From positions 34,911 to 98,910 of the forward strand of contig CAZKXI010000010.1 in assembly GCA_964556755.1 (NCBI GenBank): a stretch of 64,000 nucleotides of DNA. Direction: 5' to 3'. Origin of the DNA: UBA4085 sp964556755. GTDB taxonomy: Bacteria > Acidobacteriota > Aminicenantia > Aminicenantales > UBA4085. The notes under the pieces are model-generated. The model worked only from the letters and a program-made list of their open reading frames with translations, did no database searches and was not told the origin of the DNA. The translations under genes and the position numbers were made by a program. How positions within the stretch are numbered: the first letter of the stretch is position 1; each line of letters opens with the position of its first letter. Shown here piece after piece: positions 50,438 through 59,587 of the stretch.

Positions 50438-50986
50438 ATGAGCAAACCCGTCATCGCCACCGCATCGCTGGCCGGCTGCTTCGGCTGCCACATGTCGATC
50501 CTGGACATCGACGAGCGCATCCTCCAGCTGGTCGATCTGGTCGAGTTCAACAAGTCCCCCATTGACGACATCAAGACCTTTACCAAGCCGGTCGACATCG
50601 GCCTGATCGAGGGCGGCTGCTGCAACAGCGAGAACGTCGAGGTCCTGCGCTCCTTCCGCAAGAGCTGCAAGGTCCTCATCTCGCTCGGCGAGTGCGCCAT
50701 CATGGGCGGCCTGCCGGCCATGCGCAACGGCATCCCCCTGCGCGAGTGCCTGGAGGAGGCCTACTACGGCACGCCCACCATCGACCCGGACCAGCCCCGG
50801 GTCATGCCCGGCGACGAGGACCTGCCGATCATCCTGGACAAGGTCTATCCCAACCACGAGATCGTGCCGGTGGACTATCACTTGCCCGGCTGCCCGCCGT
50901 CGGCCGACCTGATCTGGACGGCCCTGGTCGCCCTGCTCGAGGGCAAGCCCCTCGATCTCAGCTACGGCCTGATCAAGTTCGACTAG
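50438..50986 (+). CDS. hoxY: HoxY: small subunit of NAD-linked [NiFe] hydrogenase
   Basis: The 182-residue small subunit has the proximal cluster Cys in AGCFGCHMSILDIDE, GGCCNSENVEVL, SLGECAIMGGLPAMRNG and DYHLPGCPPSADLIW. It has no Tat leader, as expected for a cytosolic bidirectional enzyme (group 3d). It begins 9 nt after hoxU and ends 11 nt before hoxH, with GGAAGGA just before that start. Confidence 0.94.
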   Translation: MSKPVIATASLAGCFGCHMSILDIDERILQLVDLVEFNKSPIDDIKTFTKPVDIGLIEGGCCNSENVEVLRSFRKSCKVLISLGECAIMGGLPAMRNGIPLRECLEEAYYGTPTIDPDQPRVMPGDEDLPIILDKVYPNHEIVPVDYHLPGCPPSADLIWTALVALLEGKPLDLSYGLIKFD

Positions 50987-50997
50987 GAAGGACTCCC

Positions 50998-52446
50998 ATG
51001 GCGCGCAAAATCACCATCGAACCCGTCACCCGGGTGGAGGGCCACGGCAAGGTCACCATCCTGCTCGACGACCGCAACCAGGTCGAGCGGGCCCGGCTCC
51101 ACATCGTCGAGTTCCGCGGCTTCGAGCGCTTCATCCAGGGGCGGCCCTACTGGGAGGCGCCCGTTCTGGTCCAGCGGCTGTGCGGCATCTGCCCGGTCAG
51201 CCACCACCTGGCCGCGGCCAAGGCCATGGACGTCATCGCCGGCGTCGGCCCGGAGGCGCTGTCTCCCGCGGCCGAGAAGATGCGCCGGCTGATGCACTAC
51301 GGCCAGATGCTCCAGTCGCACGCCCTGCACTTCTTCCACCTGGCTTCGCCCGACCTGCTGTTCGGGGCCGACGCCGATCCGGCCGTCCGCAACGTCATCG
51401 GGGTCATCGCCCACGACCGCGAGCTGGCCACCCGGGCCGTCCTGCTGCGCAAGTACGGCCAGGAGGTGATCCTGGCCACGGCCGGCAAGAAGATCCACGG
51501 CACCGGCGCCATCCCGGGCGGGATCAACAAGAGTCTCAGCCTGGAAGAGCGCGACGCCCTGCTCAACGGGCCGCTCCCCTATAACGTCGACACCATCATC
51601 GACTGGGCCGAGGAGGCCGTCGAATTCCTCAAGGGCTGGCAGGCCCAGAACAAGGGCTGGGCCGACGCCTTCGCCGCCTTCCCCTCCAACCACCTGGCCC
51701 TGGTCCGCAAGGACGGGGCCCTGGACTTCTACCACGGGGCCCTGCGAGCCGTGGACGCCGAGGGCCGACGCATCCTGGACGACGTCGACTACGCCGACTA
51801 CCTCAAGTATATCGGCGAAGAGGTCAGGACCTGGAGCTACATGAAGTTCCCCTACCTCAAGTCGCTGGGCCGGCAGGAGGGCTGGTACCGGGTCGGGCCG
51901 CTGGCCCGCCTGAACGTCTGCGACTTCATCCCCAGCCCCCGGGCCCAGAAGCAGTTCGAGGCCTTCCGGGCCTACACCGGCGGCAAGCCCAACAACATGT
52001 CCCTGCACATGCACTGGGCCCGGCTGATCGAGCTGCTCCACAGCGCCGAGGTCATCAAGCAGCTGCTGCTCGACCCCGACCTGCAGAGCGACGACCGGAT
52101 CCGCAAGGGCCGCAAGGCGGGCGAGGGCGTCGGCCTGATCGAGGCCCCGCGCGGCACGCTCTTCCACCACTACCGGGTGGACGGCGACGACCGGATCAGC
52201 ATGGCCAACCTGATCGTCTCCACGACCAACAACAACGAGCCGATGAACCGGGCCGTCGACTGGGTGGCCCGCAACGTCATCTCCGGCCAGGCCAAGGTCA
52301 CCGAGGGCATGCTCAACCGGGTCGAGATCGCCATCCGGGCCTACGACCCCTGCCTCAGCTGCGCCACCCACGCCCTGGGCCGCATGCCGCTGGAGATCGA
52401 GATGGTCGACGCCCGCGGGCGCGTCGTCGACCGCCTGAGCCGCTAA
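50998..52446 (+). CDS. hoxH: HoxH: large catalytic subunit of NAD-linked [NiFe] hydrogenase
   Basis: The 482-residue protein carries the Ni-Fe ligands in RLCGICPVSHH near residue 62 and DPCLSCATH near the C-terminus. After that His comes a 24-residue tail (ALGRMPLEIEMVDARGRVVD then RLSR). It would be removed by the HoxW-type protease encoded next, so the precursor is unprocessed. EPVTRVEGHGKVTILLDD opens the protein. The H2-splitting reaction is coupled to NAD(P) through HoxFU in the cytosol. A dispersed-repeat arm of the AGTATACG variant starts at its stop codon. Confidence 0.95.
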   Translation: MARKITIEPVTRVEGHGKVTILLDDRNQVERARLHIVEFRGFERFIQGRPYWEAPVLVQRLCGICPVSHHLAAAKAMDVIAGVGPEALSPAAEKMRRLMHYGQMLQSHALHFFHLASPDLLFGADADPAVRNVIGVIAHDRELATRAVLLRKYGQEVILATAGKKIHGTGAIPGGINKSLSLEERDALLNGPLPYNVDTIIDWAEEAVEFLKGWQAQNKGWADAFAAFPSNHLALVRKDGALDFYHGALRAVDAEGRRILDDVDYADYLKYIGEEVRTWSYMKFPYLKSLGRQEGWYRVGPLARLNVCDFIPSPRAQKQFEAFRAYTGGKPNNMSLHMHWARLIELLHSAEVIKQLLLDPDLQSDDRIRKGRKAGEGVGLIEAPRGTLFHHYRVDGDDRISMANLIVSTTNNNEPMNRAVDWVARNVISGQAKVTEGMLNRVEIAIRAYDPCLSCATHALGRMPLEIEMVDARGRVVDRLSR

Positions 52447-52474
52447 AAATAGGGGTACAGTATACGTAATTCCC
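52446..52474 (+). repeat. Single repeat arm, AGTATACG variant
   Basis: AATAGGGGTACAGTATACGT followed by AATTCCC directly follows the hoxH stop codon. It is the same orientation as the left arms of other elements and matches the inverted copy at 36301-36329. The rest of the 127-nt hoxH-hoxW space contains a small hairpin (CGGCGATCAGTCGCCG) and no gene. Confidence 0.6.
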
Positions 52475-52573
52475 TATATCGGGACGGCTTCCTGCGGCGA
52501 TCAGTCGCCGTATTTCGAAGCGGGCGCCACGGAGCGCACCCCTGCCCCGAAATCTAGCGATGAATCCGGGAAG

Positions 52574-53065
52574 ATGAAAACCCTTCTTGTCGGCATCGGC
52601 AATCCCGGCCGGGGCGACGACGGCCTGGGACCGGCCCTCGTCGAGCGGCTGGCCGGCGCCGCGCCCGAGTCGATCCCGGAGGGAGCGGTCGTCGATCTGT
52701 TTGACGGCGTCGCCGCCGTCTGGAAGTACCAGCTCAATATCGAGGACGCCGCGCGGGTCGCCGAGTACGACCGGGTCGCCTTCGCCGACGCCTCGGCCTC
52801 GCCGGTCCCCGAGCGCGCCGCGCTCGGGCCTCTCTCCCCGGCGGCCTCGATCGCCTTCACCACCCACGAGCTTTCGCCCGCCTCCGTCCTGGCCCTCGGC
52901 CAGGACCTCTACGGCCGCCTGCCCGAAGCCTGGCTCCTGGCCATGGCCGGATCGTCGTGGGAGCTGGGACAGGGACTTTCGGACTCGGCCCTCGCGGCCC
53001 TCGACGCCGGCGAGGCTCTCCTGCGGGCCTGGCTGGGCAAGGCGGCCGGCCCGACCGTGCTATAA
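52574..53065 (+). CDS. hoxW: HoxW-type hydrogenase maturation endopeptidase
   Basis: The 163-residue protein is a HyaD/HybD-family protease. GIGNPGRGDDGLGPALVERL contains the nickel-sensing Asp, a second Asp lies near DLFDGVAAVW, and the conserved His is in FTTHELSP. It would remove the C-terminal tail of HoxH after nickel insertion. It lies downstream of hoxH and upstream of hypB. The stop codon overlaps a TATAAT (53061-53066), 10 nt before the hypB start, which may be chance. Confidence 0.9.
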   Translation: MKTLLVGIGNPGRGDDGLGPALVERLAGAAPESIPEGAVVDLFDGVAAVWKYQLNIEDAARVAEYDRVAFADASASPVPERAALGPLSPAASIAFTTHELSPASVLALGQDLYGRLPEAWLLAMAGSSWELGQGLSDSALAALDAGEALLRAWLGKAAGPTVL

Positions 53066-53075
53066 TTCCCGGGCC

Positions 53076-53750
53076 ATGACGACGAAAAAGCAGCTCTATG
53101 TCCTGCAGGATATCCTCGGCACGAACCAGAAAGTGGCTTCCGAGATCCGGGCCGCCTGCGCCGAGCGAGGCGTGCTGGTCCTCAACTTGATGAGCTCGCC
53201 CGGGGCCGGCAAGACGACCCTGCTGGAGAGTCTGGCCGAGCGCTTCCGGGGCGCCCACCCGATGGCCGTCATCGAGGGCGACATCGAGACCGAGCGCGAC
53301 GCCGAGCGCATTCGGGCCAAGGGCGTGCCGGCCTGGCAGATCACGACGGGCGGCGCCTGCCACCTGGAAGCCCGCATGATCGCCCGCGTCCTGCCCGAGG
53401 TCAGCTCCGAGATCGACTTCCTGTTCATCGAGAACGTCGGCAACCTGGTCTGCCCCGCCTCCTACGATCTGGGCGAGCGGCTGCGGGTAGTCCTGCTGTC
53501 CTCGCCCGAGGGCGACGACAAGCCCAAGAAATATCCCAAGGCCTTCCTGACGGCCCAGGTCCTGGTCATCACCAAGGCGGACCTTCTCCCCTATCTGCCG
53601 TTCGACGTGGAGAGGGTCAAGAAGGAAGCCTGGGAGCTCAATCCAGCCCTGAAAATCTTCGTCGTCTCTTCTCTCGACGGCCGGGGCTTGGACGAGCTGG
53701 CCTCCTTCCTCCGGGAATCGCTCCGGGAGCTTCGCGCCGCCCATGCATGA
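53076..53750 (+). CDS. hypB: HypB: hydrogenase nickel-insertion GTPase
   Basis: The 224-residue SIMIBI GTPase has the P-loop SSPGAGKTTLLE, the Cys-His metal site GGACHLEA, ENVGNLVCPASYDLGE and the NKxD-like ITKADLL. It has no His-rich N-terminal nickel store. It loads nickel into the hydrogenase large subunit with HypA, which overlaps it by 8 nt. hypC, hypD, hypE and hypF are not in the window. Confidence 0.94.
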   Translation: MTTKKQLYVLQDILGTNQKVASEIRAACAERGVLVLNLMSSPGAGKTTLLESLAERFRGAHPMAVIEGDIETERDAERIRAKGVPAWQITTGGACHLEARMIARVLPEVSSEIDFLFIENVGNLVCPASYDLGERLRVVLLSSPEGDDKPKKYPKAFLTAQVLVITKADLLPYLPFDVERVKKEAWELNPALKIFVVSSLDGRGLDELASFLRESLRELRAAHA

Positions 53751-54099
53751 GCTCTCGGTCGTCGCCTCGCTGGTCGAGACCATCGAGGAGCTGGTCCGCC
53801 GGCACAAGGCCCGGTCCGTCACGGGGATCTGGGTCAAGGTCGGGCCGCTCTCCGGCGTCGTGCCCGAGCTGCTCGAGTCGGCCTTCGACATGTATCGCCG
53901 GGGGACGGTCGTCGAGAAGGCCCGCTTGACGATCGAGAAGCCGCCCCTGAAGGCCCTCTGCCGGGCCTGCCGCCGGGAGACCGAGCGGGCCGACTATGCC
54001 CCGGCCTGCCCGGCCTGCGGCTCCACGGACTTGGAGATCACCGGCGGGGCCGACCTCCTCCTCGAGCGCGTCGAGCTGGAGACCGACGAGCCGGCCTGA
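53743..54099 (+). CDS. hypA: HypA: hydrogenase nickel-incorporation protein
   Basis: The 118-residue protein starts MHELSVVASLVETIEEL, with the nickel-binding MHE. It has the structural zinc ribbon CRACRRETE and CPACGSTDLEI. It completes the visible hox maturation set and overlaps hypB by 8 nt. The next gene, on the other strand, ends 4 nt after its stop codon. Confidence 0.94.
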   Translation: MHELSVVASLVETIEELVRRHKARSVTGIWVKVGPLSGVVPELLESAFDMYRRGTVVEKARLTIEKPPLKALCRACRRETERADYAPACPACGSTDLEITGGADLLLERVELETDEPA

Positions 54100-54103
54100 C
54101 GGC

Positions 54104-55885
54104 TCAGCGGTCCGCGGCGTGCCAGGCGATCCCGTACATCAGGCGCGACGTCTTCTCCATCAGCTCGCCGCTGGCCTTGTCCACGCTGTCGGTCGTCTGA
54201 TGCAGGTCCTCGGTCACGGCGCTGAAAGGCCACAGCCAGGGGACCTTGACGGCCGTGAACGAGCTGTGGTCGCTGTCGCCGAAGGCCAGGCTGGAGGCCT
54301 TGGCCTCCCGCAGGAAGAGATCCAGCCCGACGTATTGATTCACCCGCCGGGCCGCCTCGCCCAGGTCCGACCCCTCGCTGAAGTTGATGAGCATGAAATT
54401 GGCCGGCGTGACGGCCTTGAGGAACTCCGGCGAGGACGGGATGCCCATCGTCCGGGCCGCGAAGGCCAGCGACTTCTCGTCGTAGGCCCGGCTCATCATG
54501 TCGAAGTTCAGGTACGCCACCGTCTTCAGCTGGGGCAGGGGCGGGTGGGCCACGAAGTACTCCGAGCCGAGCAGGCCCTTCTCCTCGGCCGTCCAGAGGG
54601 CGAAGATGATGGTCCGCTTGGGCTTCTTGGGATTCGCGGCGAAGGCCCGGGCCAGGTTGAGCACGCCCACCGAGCCGGAGCCGTTGTCGTCGGCGCCGTT
54701 GTAGATGTAGTCCTCGAAGCGGCCGGTATGGTCGAGGTGGGCGCCGATGACGACGGCCTCGCTCTTCAGGGCCGGGTCCGAGCCCTCGATCATCGCCACC
54801 ACGTTGATGCCGCGGGCCATCTGGGTCTTGAGGGTCGAGGCGATGGTCAGCGTGGCGCCGGGCACGTCGAAGGAGGCCGGCTTCTTGGCCTCGTCGATGG
54901 CCTTCTTGGCCCCCGCCAGGGTCCTCCCGGACGCGGCCAGGATGGCGTCGGCGGTGCGGTTGCTGATCTGGATCACGGCCGGCTTGTCCCAAGGCAGGGG
55001 GACGGCGGCGCCGGGGATCGACATCCGGCGGTAGGGCCTGTGGACGATCGGGCCGTCGTCGGGCACGCTCTTGGCCGGCATCAGCGAGCGGTAGCGGGCC
55101 ATGTCCTGGGCGCCCGGCATGGCCATCAGGATGGCGGCGGGGCCGCGCTTGGCCAGGGCTTCCATGCGGGGATTCATCCCCGACATCGGGTATCCCGCCA
55201 CGGCGCCGGCCGGCACGGGGGCCGGCTTGGCCTGGAGGAAGAGAGGCGCTCCGCCCAGGATGACGACGATCTTGCCCTTGACGTCGATGCCCTTGAGGTC
55301 GTCGTACTTGGCGGCCGCGTCGCTGACGCCGTAGCCGGCGAAGACGACGGGCGCGCTCAGCACGTCTCCCGTGGCGTTGATCGAGGAATAGTCGGCCCCG
55401 GCCTGGAACTCGCGGCTCAGGACGGCCTGCCCGTTGCGGACCTCCAGGCTCATCCGGCTGGATGTCTCCAGCGTCTCCTGCAGGGGAAACTCCTGCCAGT
55501 AGGTCTTCTCGGCCGGGCGCGGCGCGCCGGCGGAGCCCGAGAAGTACTGGGCCATGCTGAAAGAGCGGGGCGCGAGATCGCCGATAGGCGTCAGGCCCCA
55601 GAGGCCGAAGAGCGAGGCCGCGTACTCGGCCGCCAGCTGGTAGCCGCGCGAGCCGGCCTCGCGGCCCTCCAGGAGGTCGGAGGCGATAAAACCCAGCATC
55701 GCCAGGGAGCCCTTGGCGCTGATGGTCGCAAATCCGGTCTGGATGTCGGCCGGGGCCGGCTCGGGCTTGGCCGCCTTGACCAGGGTCTTGGAGAAGTCCA
55801 CGGACTTGGCCGGGGGGGCGGTCTGGCCGGCGGCGGCAAGAGGGATCAGGAAGGCGAGCAGCGCGGCAAGGGCGGTCTTTCTCAT
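54104..55885 (-). CDS. Exported M28-family metallopeptidase (second copy)
   Basis: The 593-residue protein starts at 55885 with a signal peptide (MRKTALAALLAFLIPLAAAG). A PA-like insert (about 130-330) is followed by an M28 domain: GAHLDHTGR, YNGADDNGSGSVGVL with the bridging Asp, WTAEEKGLLGSEYF, LNFDMMSR and DHSSFTAVKVPWLW with the last His ligand. It is probably an extracytoplasmic aminopeptidase. It is a different subtype from the 17489 enzyme (different insert and spacing). It is convergent with hypA, 4 nt apart. Confidence 0.88.
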   Translation of the reverse strand: MRKTALAALLAFLIPLAAAGQTAPPAKSVDFSKTLVKAAKPEPAPADIQTGFATISAKGSLAMLGFIASDLLEGREAGSRGYQLAAEYAASLFGLWGLTPIGDLAPRSFSMAQYFSGSAGAPRPAEKTYWQEFPLQETLETSSRMSLEVRNGQAVLSREFQAGADYSSINATGDVLSAPVVFAGYGVSDAAAKYDDLKGIDVKGKIVVILGGAPLFLQAKPAPVPAGAVAGYPMSGMNPRMEALAKRGPAAILMAMPGAQDMARYRSLMPAKSVPDDGPIVHRPYRRMSIPGAAVPLPWDKPAVIQISNRTADAILAASGRTLAGAKKAIDEAKKPASFDVPGATLTIASTLKTQMARGINVVAMIEGSDPALKSEAVVIGAHLDHTGRFEDYIYNGADDNGSGSVGVLNLARAFAANPKKPKRTIIFALWTAEEKGLLGSEYFVAHPPLPQLKTVAYLNFDMMSRAYDEKSLAFAARTMGIPSSPEFLKAVTPANFMLINFSEGSDLGEAARRVNQYVGLDLFLREAKASSLAFGDSDHSSFTAVKVPWLWPFSAVTEDLHQTTDSVDKASGELMEKTSRLMYGIAWHAADR

Positions 55886-55984
55886 CTGTCGTTCTCCTCG
55901 GAGATCAGGCCTGCGGAATTCGGGGCGCAAAGCGCTCTCCCCATTATATACGGAACGCACGGGGGATAGGTTGCGGAGGGAGGC

Positions 55985-56743
55985 TCAGGAGATCTCCCCG
56001 GTCAGGTAGGCCCGGGTCCGGGGATCGCGCGGCGCCGCGAAGACCTCGGCCGCCGGGCCGTGCTCGACCAGCTCGCCCAGGTAGAGGAAGGCGATGTAGT
56101 CGGCGATGCGGCGGGCCTGCCGCAGGATGTGGGTGACGACGATCACGGTATAGTCGGCCTTCAGCTCCGTCAGCCGCTGCTCGACGATGCGGCTGGACTG
56201 GGGGTCGAGGGCCGAGGTCGGCTCGTCGCCCAGGATGATCTCCGGCTCCACGGCCAGGCCCCGGGCCAGGCACAGCCGCTGCTGCTGGCCCACCGACAGC
56301 CGTGAAGCCGGCTCATGGAGGCGGTCCTTGACCTCGTCCCACAGGCCGGCCGCCCGCAGCTCCTTCTCCACGATGGCGGCCAGGGCCGCCTTGTCCCGCG
56401 TCCCGTGCAGGCGGGGCCCGTAGGCGATGTTGTCGAAGATCGACATGGGCAGGACCTGGGGCTTCTGCGACAGCAGGCCCATCTTCTTGCGGACGCGGGT
56501 GACTTCGACGCCGGGGGCGTAGATATCGTCCTCGTCGACGAAGATGCTGCCGCTGATCCGGACGTCGTCGACCGAGTCCAGAAGCCGGTTGAGGGACTTC
56601 AGCAGGGTCGTCTTGCCGCAGCCGGACGGCCCGATGATGACCGTGATCTTGCGGTCCGGGACGTCCAGGCTGACGTCGCGCAGGACGGGCTGGTCGCCGA
56701 AGGCGACGCTGAGGCTGCGGATGCGAAGGTGGGGAGTGGTCAT
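55985..56743 (-). CDS. pstB: PstB: phosphate ABC transporter ATPase
   Basis: The 252-residue ATPase has Walker A GPSGCGKTT (38-46), signature LSVGQQQR and Walker B IILGDEPTSALDP. Blocks LLSQKPQVLPMSIFDNIAYGP and THILRQARRIADYIAFLYLGELVEHG are typical of PstB. It overlaps pstA by 4 nt and is last in the pst gene order S-C-A-B. There is no phoU and no phoBR nearby. Confidence 0.93.
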   Translation of the reverse strand: MTTPHLRIRSLSVAFGDQPVLRDVSLDVPDRKITVIIGPSGCGKTTLLKSLNRLLDSVDDVRISGSIFVDEDDIYAPGVEVTRVRKKMGLLSQKPQVLPMSIFDNIAYGPRLHGTRDKAALAAIVEKELRAAGLWDEVKDRLHEPASRLSVGQQQRLCLARGLAVEPEIILGDEPTSALDPQSSRIVEQRLTELKADYTVIVVTHILRQARRIADYIAFLYLGELVEHGPAAEVFAAPRDPRTRAYLTGEIS

Positions 56744-57597
56744 GAGACGATGTGCTTTCTCAGCCTGCGGCTCAGCCACCGGGCGGCCAGGCTGACGGCC
56801 AGGATGATCAACGTCAGAAGCGCCGTCGAGGCGTAGGCCCGCGATTGGGCCTCGGGAAACGGCGTATAGAGCTGGTAGAAGATGGCCAGCGGCAGGGTGG
56901 CCGCGGGCCGCAGCAGCGAGGGCAGGTTGTCGGTGAAGCCGGCCGTGAACATGACCGAGGCGGCGTCGCCGATGCCGCGCCCGAAGGCGATGAGGACGGC
57001 CGTCAGCAGACCCGGCAGGCACTGCCGCAGGACGACCCGAATCGAGGTCTCGGTCTGGGTAGCGCCCAGCGAGGCCGAGGCGTCCTTGAGGGCCGGCGGG
57101 ACCAGGCGGAGAACCTCGTCCATGGCCCGGGCCATGATCGGCAGCTCCAGCAGGGCGACCACCAGGATGCCGGCCAGCAGGGAAGTCCGCAGCCCGATCC
57201 AGGCCATGACGACGAAGCCGAAGGCGCCGTAGACGATCGACGGCACCCCCCACAGCACGTCCAGGGCGAAGCGAACCCGCTGGGCGGCCCGGGAGGAGGT
57301 CTTGGCCTCGGAGCTCAGAAACAAGGCCAGCGGCAGGCTCAGGAGCAGGGCCAGCAGGGTCGCCCCGCCGGCCAGCGACAGCGAGCCGAGGATGGCATTG
57401 ACGATGCCGCCCGGCCCGCCCATATAGAACCCACCCTGGGACGTCCGGGTGATCATGTCGAAGTCGAGCGCCGGCAGCCCCTTGACGACGACCGTGGCGA
57501 CGATCAGAAGCAGGCTGCCCATGACGATCCCGGTCGAGAGGATCATCAGGGCCTTGAAGAACCTCTCCTCGGCCCGGCGACGGCGCTCGCGGCTCAT
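56740..57597 (-). CDS. pstA: PstA: phosphate ABC transporter permease
   Basis: The 285-residue permease has six hydrophobic segments and the EAA loop DASASLGATQTETSIRVVLRQCLPG with FGRGIGDAASVMFTAG. It overlaps pstB and pstC by 4 nt each. With PstC it forms the membrane channel. Confidence 0.92.
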   Translation of the reverse strand: MSRERRRRAEERFFKALMILSTGIVMGSLLLIVATVVVKGLPALDFDMITRTSQGGFYMGGPGGIVNAILGSLSLAGGATLLALLLSLPLALFLSSEAKTSSRAAQRVRFALDVLWGVPSIVYGAFGFVVMAWIGLRTSLLAGILVVALLELPIMARAMDEVLRLVPPALKDASASLGATQTETSIRVVLRQCLPGLLTAVLIAFGRGIGDAASVMFTAGFTDNLPSLLRPAATLPLAIFYQLYTPFPEAQSRAYASTALLTLIILAVSLAARWLSRRLRKHIVS

Positions 57598-58490
57598 TGG
57601 ACCCTCCTCTCGATGCGGGTCAGGATGAGCCGGGCGGCCAGGTTGAAGGCCAGGACCACGACCATCAGGAGCAGGGCGGCCAGCATCAGGGCCGAGTCGT
57701 AGAGCGGCACCGACATCATCTCGCCGTAGTGGTTGGCGATGAGGGCCGGCAGGGGGTAGGCGCTGTCGAAGAGCGAGCGGGGGACCTGGGCCACGTTGCC
57801 GACGACCATCAGGACGGCCATGGTCTCGCCGAAGGCCCGGGAGAAGCCCAGCACCACGGCGGCGAAGACGCCCGGGGCGCCCTTGCGCAGGACGACGTGC
57901 TTGGCCGTCTCCCACGGGGTCGCGCCCAGGGCCAGCGAGGCGTCGCGCAGGTCCCGCGAGACCGAGGCGAACACTTCCAGGCAGACCATGATGATGGTCG
58001 GAAAGACCATGATGGCCAGGACGATGGCGCCCGCCAGGACGGAGTAGCCCGAAGAGTAGACCCCGCCGAGGGCGGCCAGCTTGGACACCAGCGGCACGAC
58101 CATCAGCGTGCCCCAGATGCCGAAGACGACCGAGGGGATGCCCGACAGCAGATCGATGAAGGCCTTGGCCGCGGACCGGACCGGGCGGGGCGCGTACTCG
58201 GAGAGGTAGACGGCGGTCAGCAGCGAGACGGGGACGGCCAGGATCATCGCCGCCAGGGTGACCCAGAACGTGCCCAGGATGTAGGGATAGAAGCCGAAGC
58301 TGCCCTTGTGCGGCCTCCACTCCGAGCCGAACACCAGCGAGGCCAGCGGCTTGACGGCCAGCAGGCCGCGCGACTTGAGGAACAGGCCCAGAAGGATCAG
58401 CCCGACGAGGAGGCCGGGGAGCCAGGCGAGAAGGCGCATGCTCCGCCGGGCCCGCCGGTCCCGCCGCAGCCGCGCCGCTTCGCCCTTCAT
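57594..58490 (-). CDS. pstC: PstC: phosphate ABC transporter permease
   Basis: The 298-residue permease has the PstC loop DASLALGATPWETAKHVVLR then GFSRAFGETMAVLMVVGN. The N-terminus is basic (MKGEAARLRRDRRARRSMRL). Six membrane segments are readable. It is 34 nt downstream of pstS. Confidence 0.92.
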   Translation of the reverse strand: MKGEAARLRRDRRARRSMRLLAWLPGLLVGLILLGLFLKSRGLLAVKPLASLVFGSEWRPHKGSFGFYPYILGTFWVTLAAMILAVPVSLLTAVYLSEYAPRPVRSAAKAFIDLLSGIPSVVFGIWGTLMVVPLVSKLAALGGVYSSGYSVLAGAIVLAIMVFPTIIMVCLEVFASVSRDLRDASLALGATPWETAKHVVLRKGAPGVFAAVVLGFSRAFGETMAVLMVVGNVAQVPRSLFDSAYPLPALIANHYGEMMSVPLYDSALMLAALLLMVVVLAFNLAARLILTRIERRVQ

Positions 58491-58524
58491 GGCCCCGGCT
58501 CTTCTCCCCCGCTCCGCCCGCTCC

Positions 58525-59478
58525 CTAACGGCCGTCCAGGCGGCCCAGCTCGGCCTTCAGCCGGGCCGGGGCCAAGGGGATGTATCCCGTCTCCGGCACG
58601 AAAGCCTGGCCGTCGGTCAGGACCCAGCGGATGAAGGCGGCGACCACCGGCTTTTGCGGACGGCCTTTGGTCACCAGATACAGGTCGCGGGCCGGCGGCG
58701 AAGGGTACCGGTTCGCGGCGATGGCCCGAGTGATGTCGTTGCGGGTGGCGTAGACGCTCTCCGCGGCGTCAATGCGCCGGTTCCCGTCCAGGTCGATGGG
58801 CACGATGGCCAGCCCGTCGATCGGCTTCAGGGTCTTGGCGTCGTAGGCGAAGTTGATGTTGTTGTAGCCGATGGCCAGGGGATCGCGTCGGGCCGCGTCG
58901 GCCAGGCCGGGGTCGCCGTAGACCCCGATGCCCCCCAGGTCCTCCTGCCTGGCGCCCAGGAAGGCGGCCCACGTCTCGGCGGCGCCGCAGGAGTCCGAGC
59001 GGGTAAAGACGCGGACGGGCATCTTGTCCGCCGTGCCCAAGGCTTGGCCCCAGGTCAGCGGCCGGCCCGCGATCCAGATGTCGATGAAGGCGGCCCGCGT
59101 CAGCCCCCGGGCCCGTATGACGTCCAGGAGCGGATGGCGGGCGCTGATCGTGGCCACCACCCCGTCCTTGGTCACGGCCAGAGGGAAGGCCCCCTTGGCC
59201 GTCTCGGCCGGGTCGATGTCGCGCGAGACCATGCCGATATCGACCATGCCGGTCAGCGCGTCGGCCACGCCCTTGCCGGCGCCGCCGGCCTGGATGTCGA
59301 TGGTCACGCCGGGATGGATCTTGCGGAACGCGCCGGCCCACTTGACGGCCATCGGATAGAGGGCCCAGGCGCCGGACAGGCTGATCTTGCCCTGCAGGGG
59401 GGCCGGAGCGGGGGCCTGCGGGAACGCGGCGGCGGCCGCCGCCCATCCGGCCAGCAGGAGGAGGAGGGCTTTCTTCAT
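58525..59478 (-). CDS. pstS: PstS: periplasmic phosphate-binding protein
   Basis: The 317-residue protein has a signal peptide (MKKALLLLLAGWAAAAAA) and the PBP-II fold. Phosphate-site patterns are SLSGAWALYP, GAGKGVADALTGMVDIGM, VTKDGVVATIS, TRSDSCGAAETWAAFLG and NNINFAYD. It is the first gene of pstSCAB. The 22-bp sequence described at 59528-59549 lies 50 nt before its start. Confidence 0.9.
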   Translation of the reverse strand: MKKALLLLLAGWAAAAAAFPQAPAPAPLQGKISLSGAWALYPMAVKWAGAFRKIHPGVTIDIQAGGAGKGVADALTGMVDIGMVSRDIDPAETAKGAFPLAVTKDGVVATISARHPLLDVIRARGLTRAAFIDIWIAGRPLTWGQALGTADKMPVRVFTRSDSCGAAETWAAFLGARQEDLGGIGVYGDPGLADAARRDPLAIGYNNINFAYDAKTLKPIDGLAIVPIDLDGNRRIDAAESVYATRNDITRAIAANRYPSPPARDLYLVTKGRPQKPVVAAFIRWVLTDGQAFVPETGYIPLAPARLKAELGRLDGR

Positions 59479-59527
59479 GAGGTGTCTCCGAATCTCTCGA
59501 GTCCCGACGGTCCTTTATTGTCTATAT

Positions 59528-59549
59528 TGTCGATTACCTAAGTCGACTA
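59528..59549 (-). promoter_or_regulatory. Candidate Rrf2 operator upstream of pstS
   Basis: Read on the minus strand it is TAGTCGACTTAGGTAATCGA then CA. It agrees with the site at 60087-60108 at 19 of 22 positions. Two TCGA-centred half sites 13 bp apart suggest binding by a dimer. Confidence 0.72.
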
Positions 59550-59587
59550 TCAGGATCCAGGCGCGGTCCCCTCGGCTCTTCATGGTC

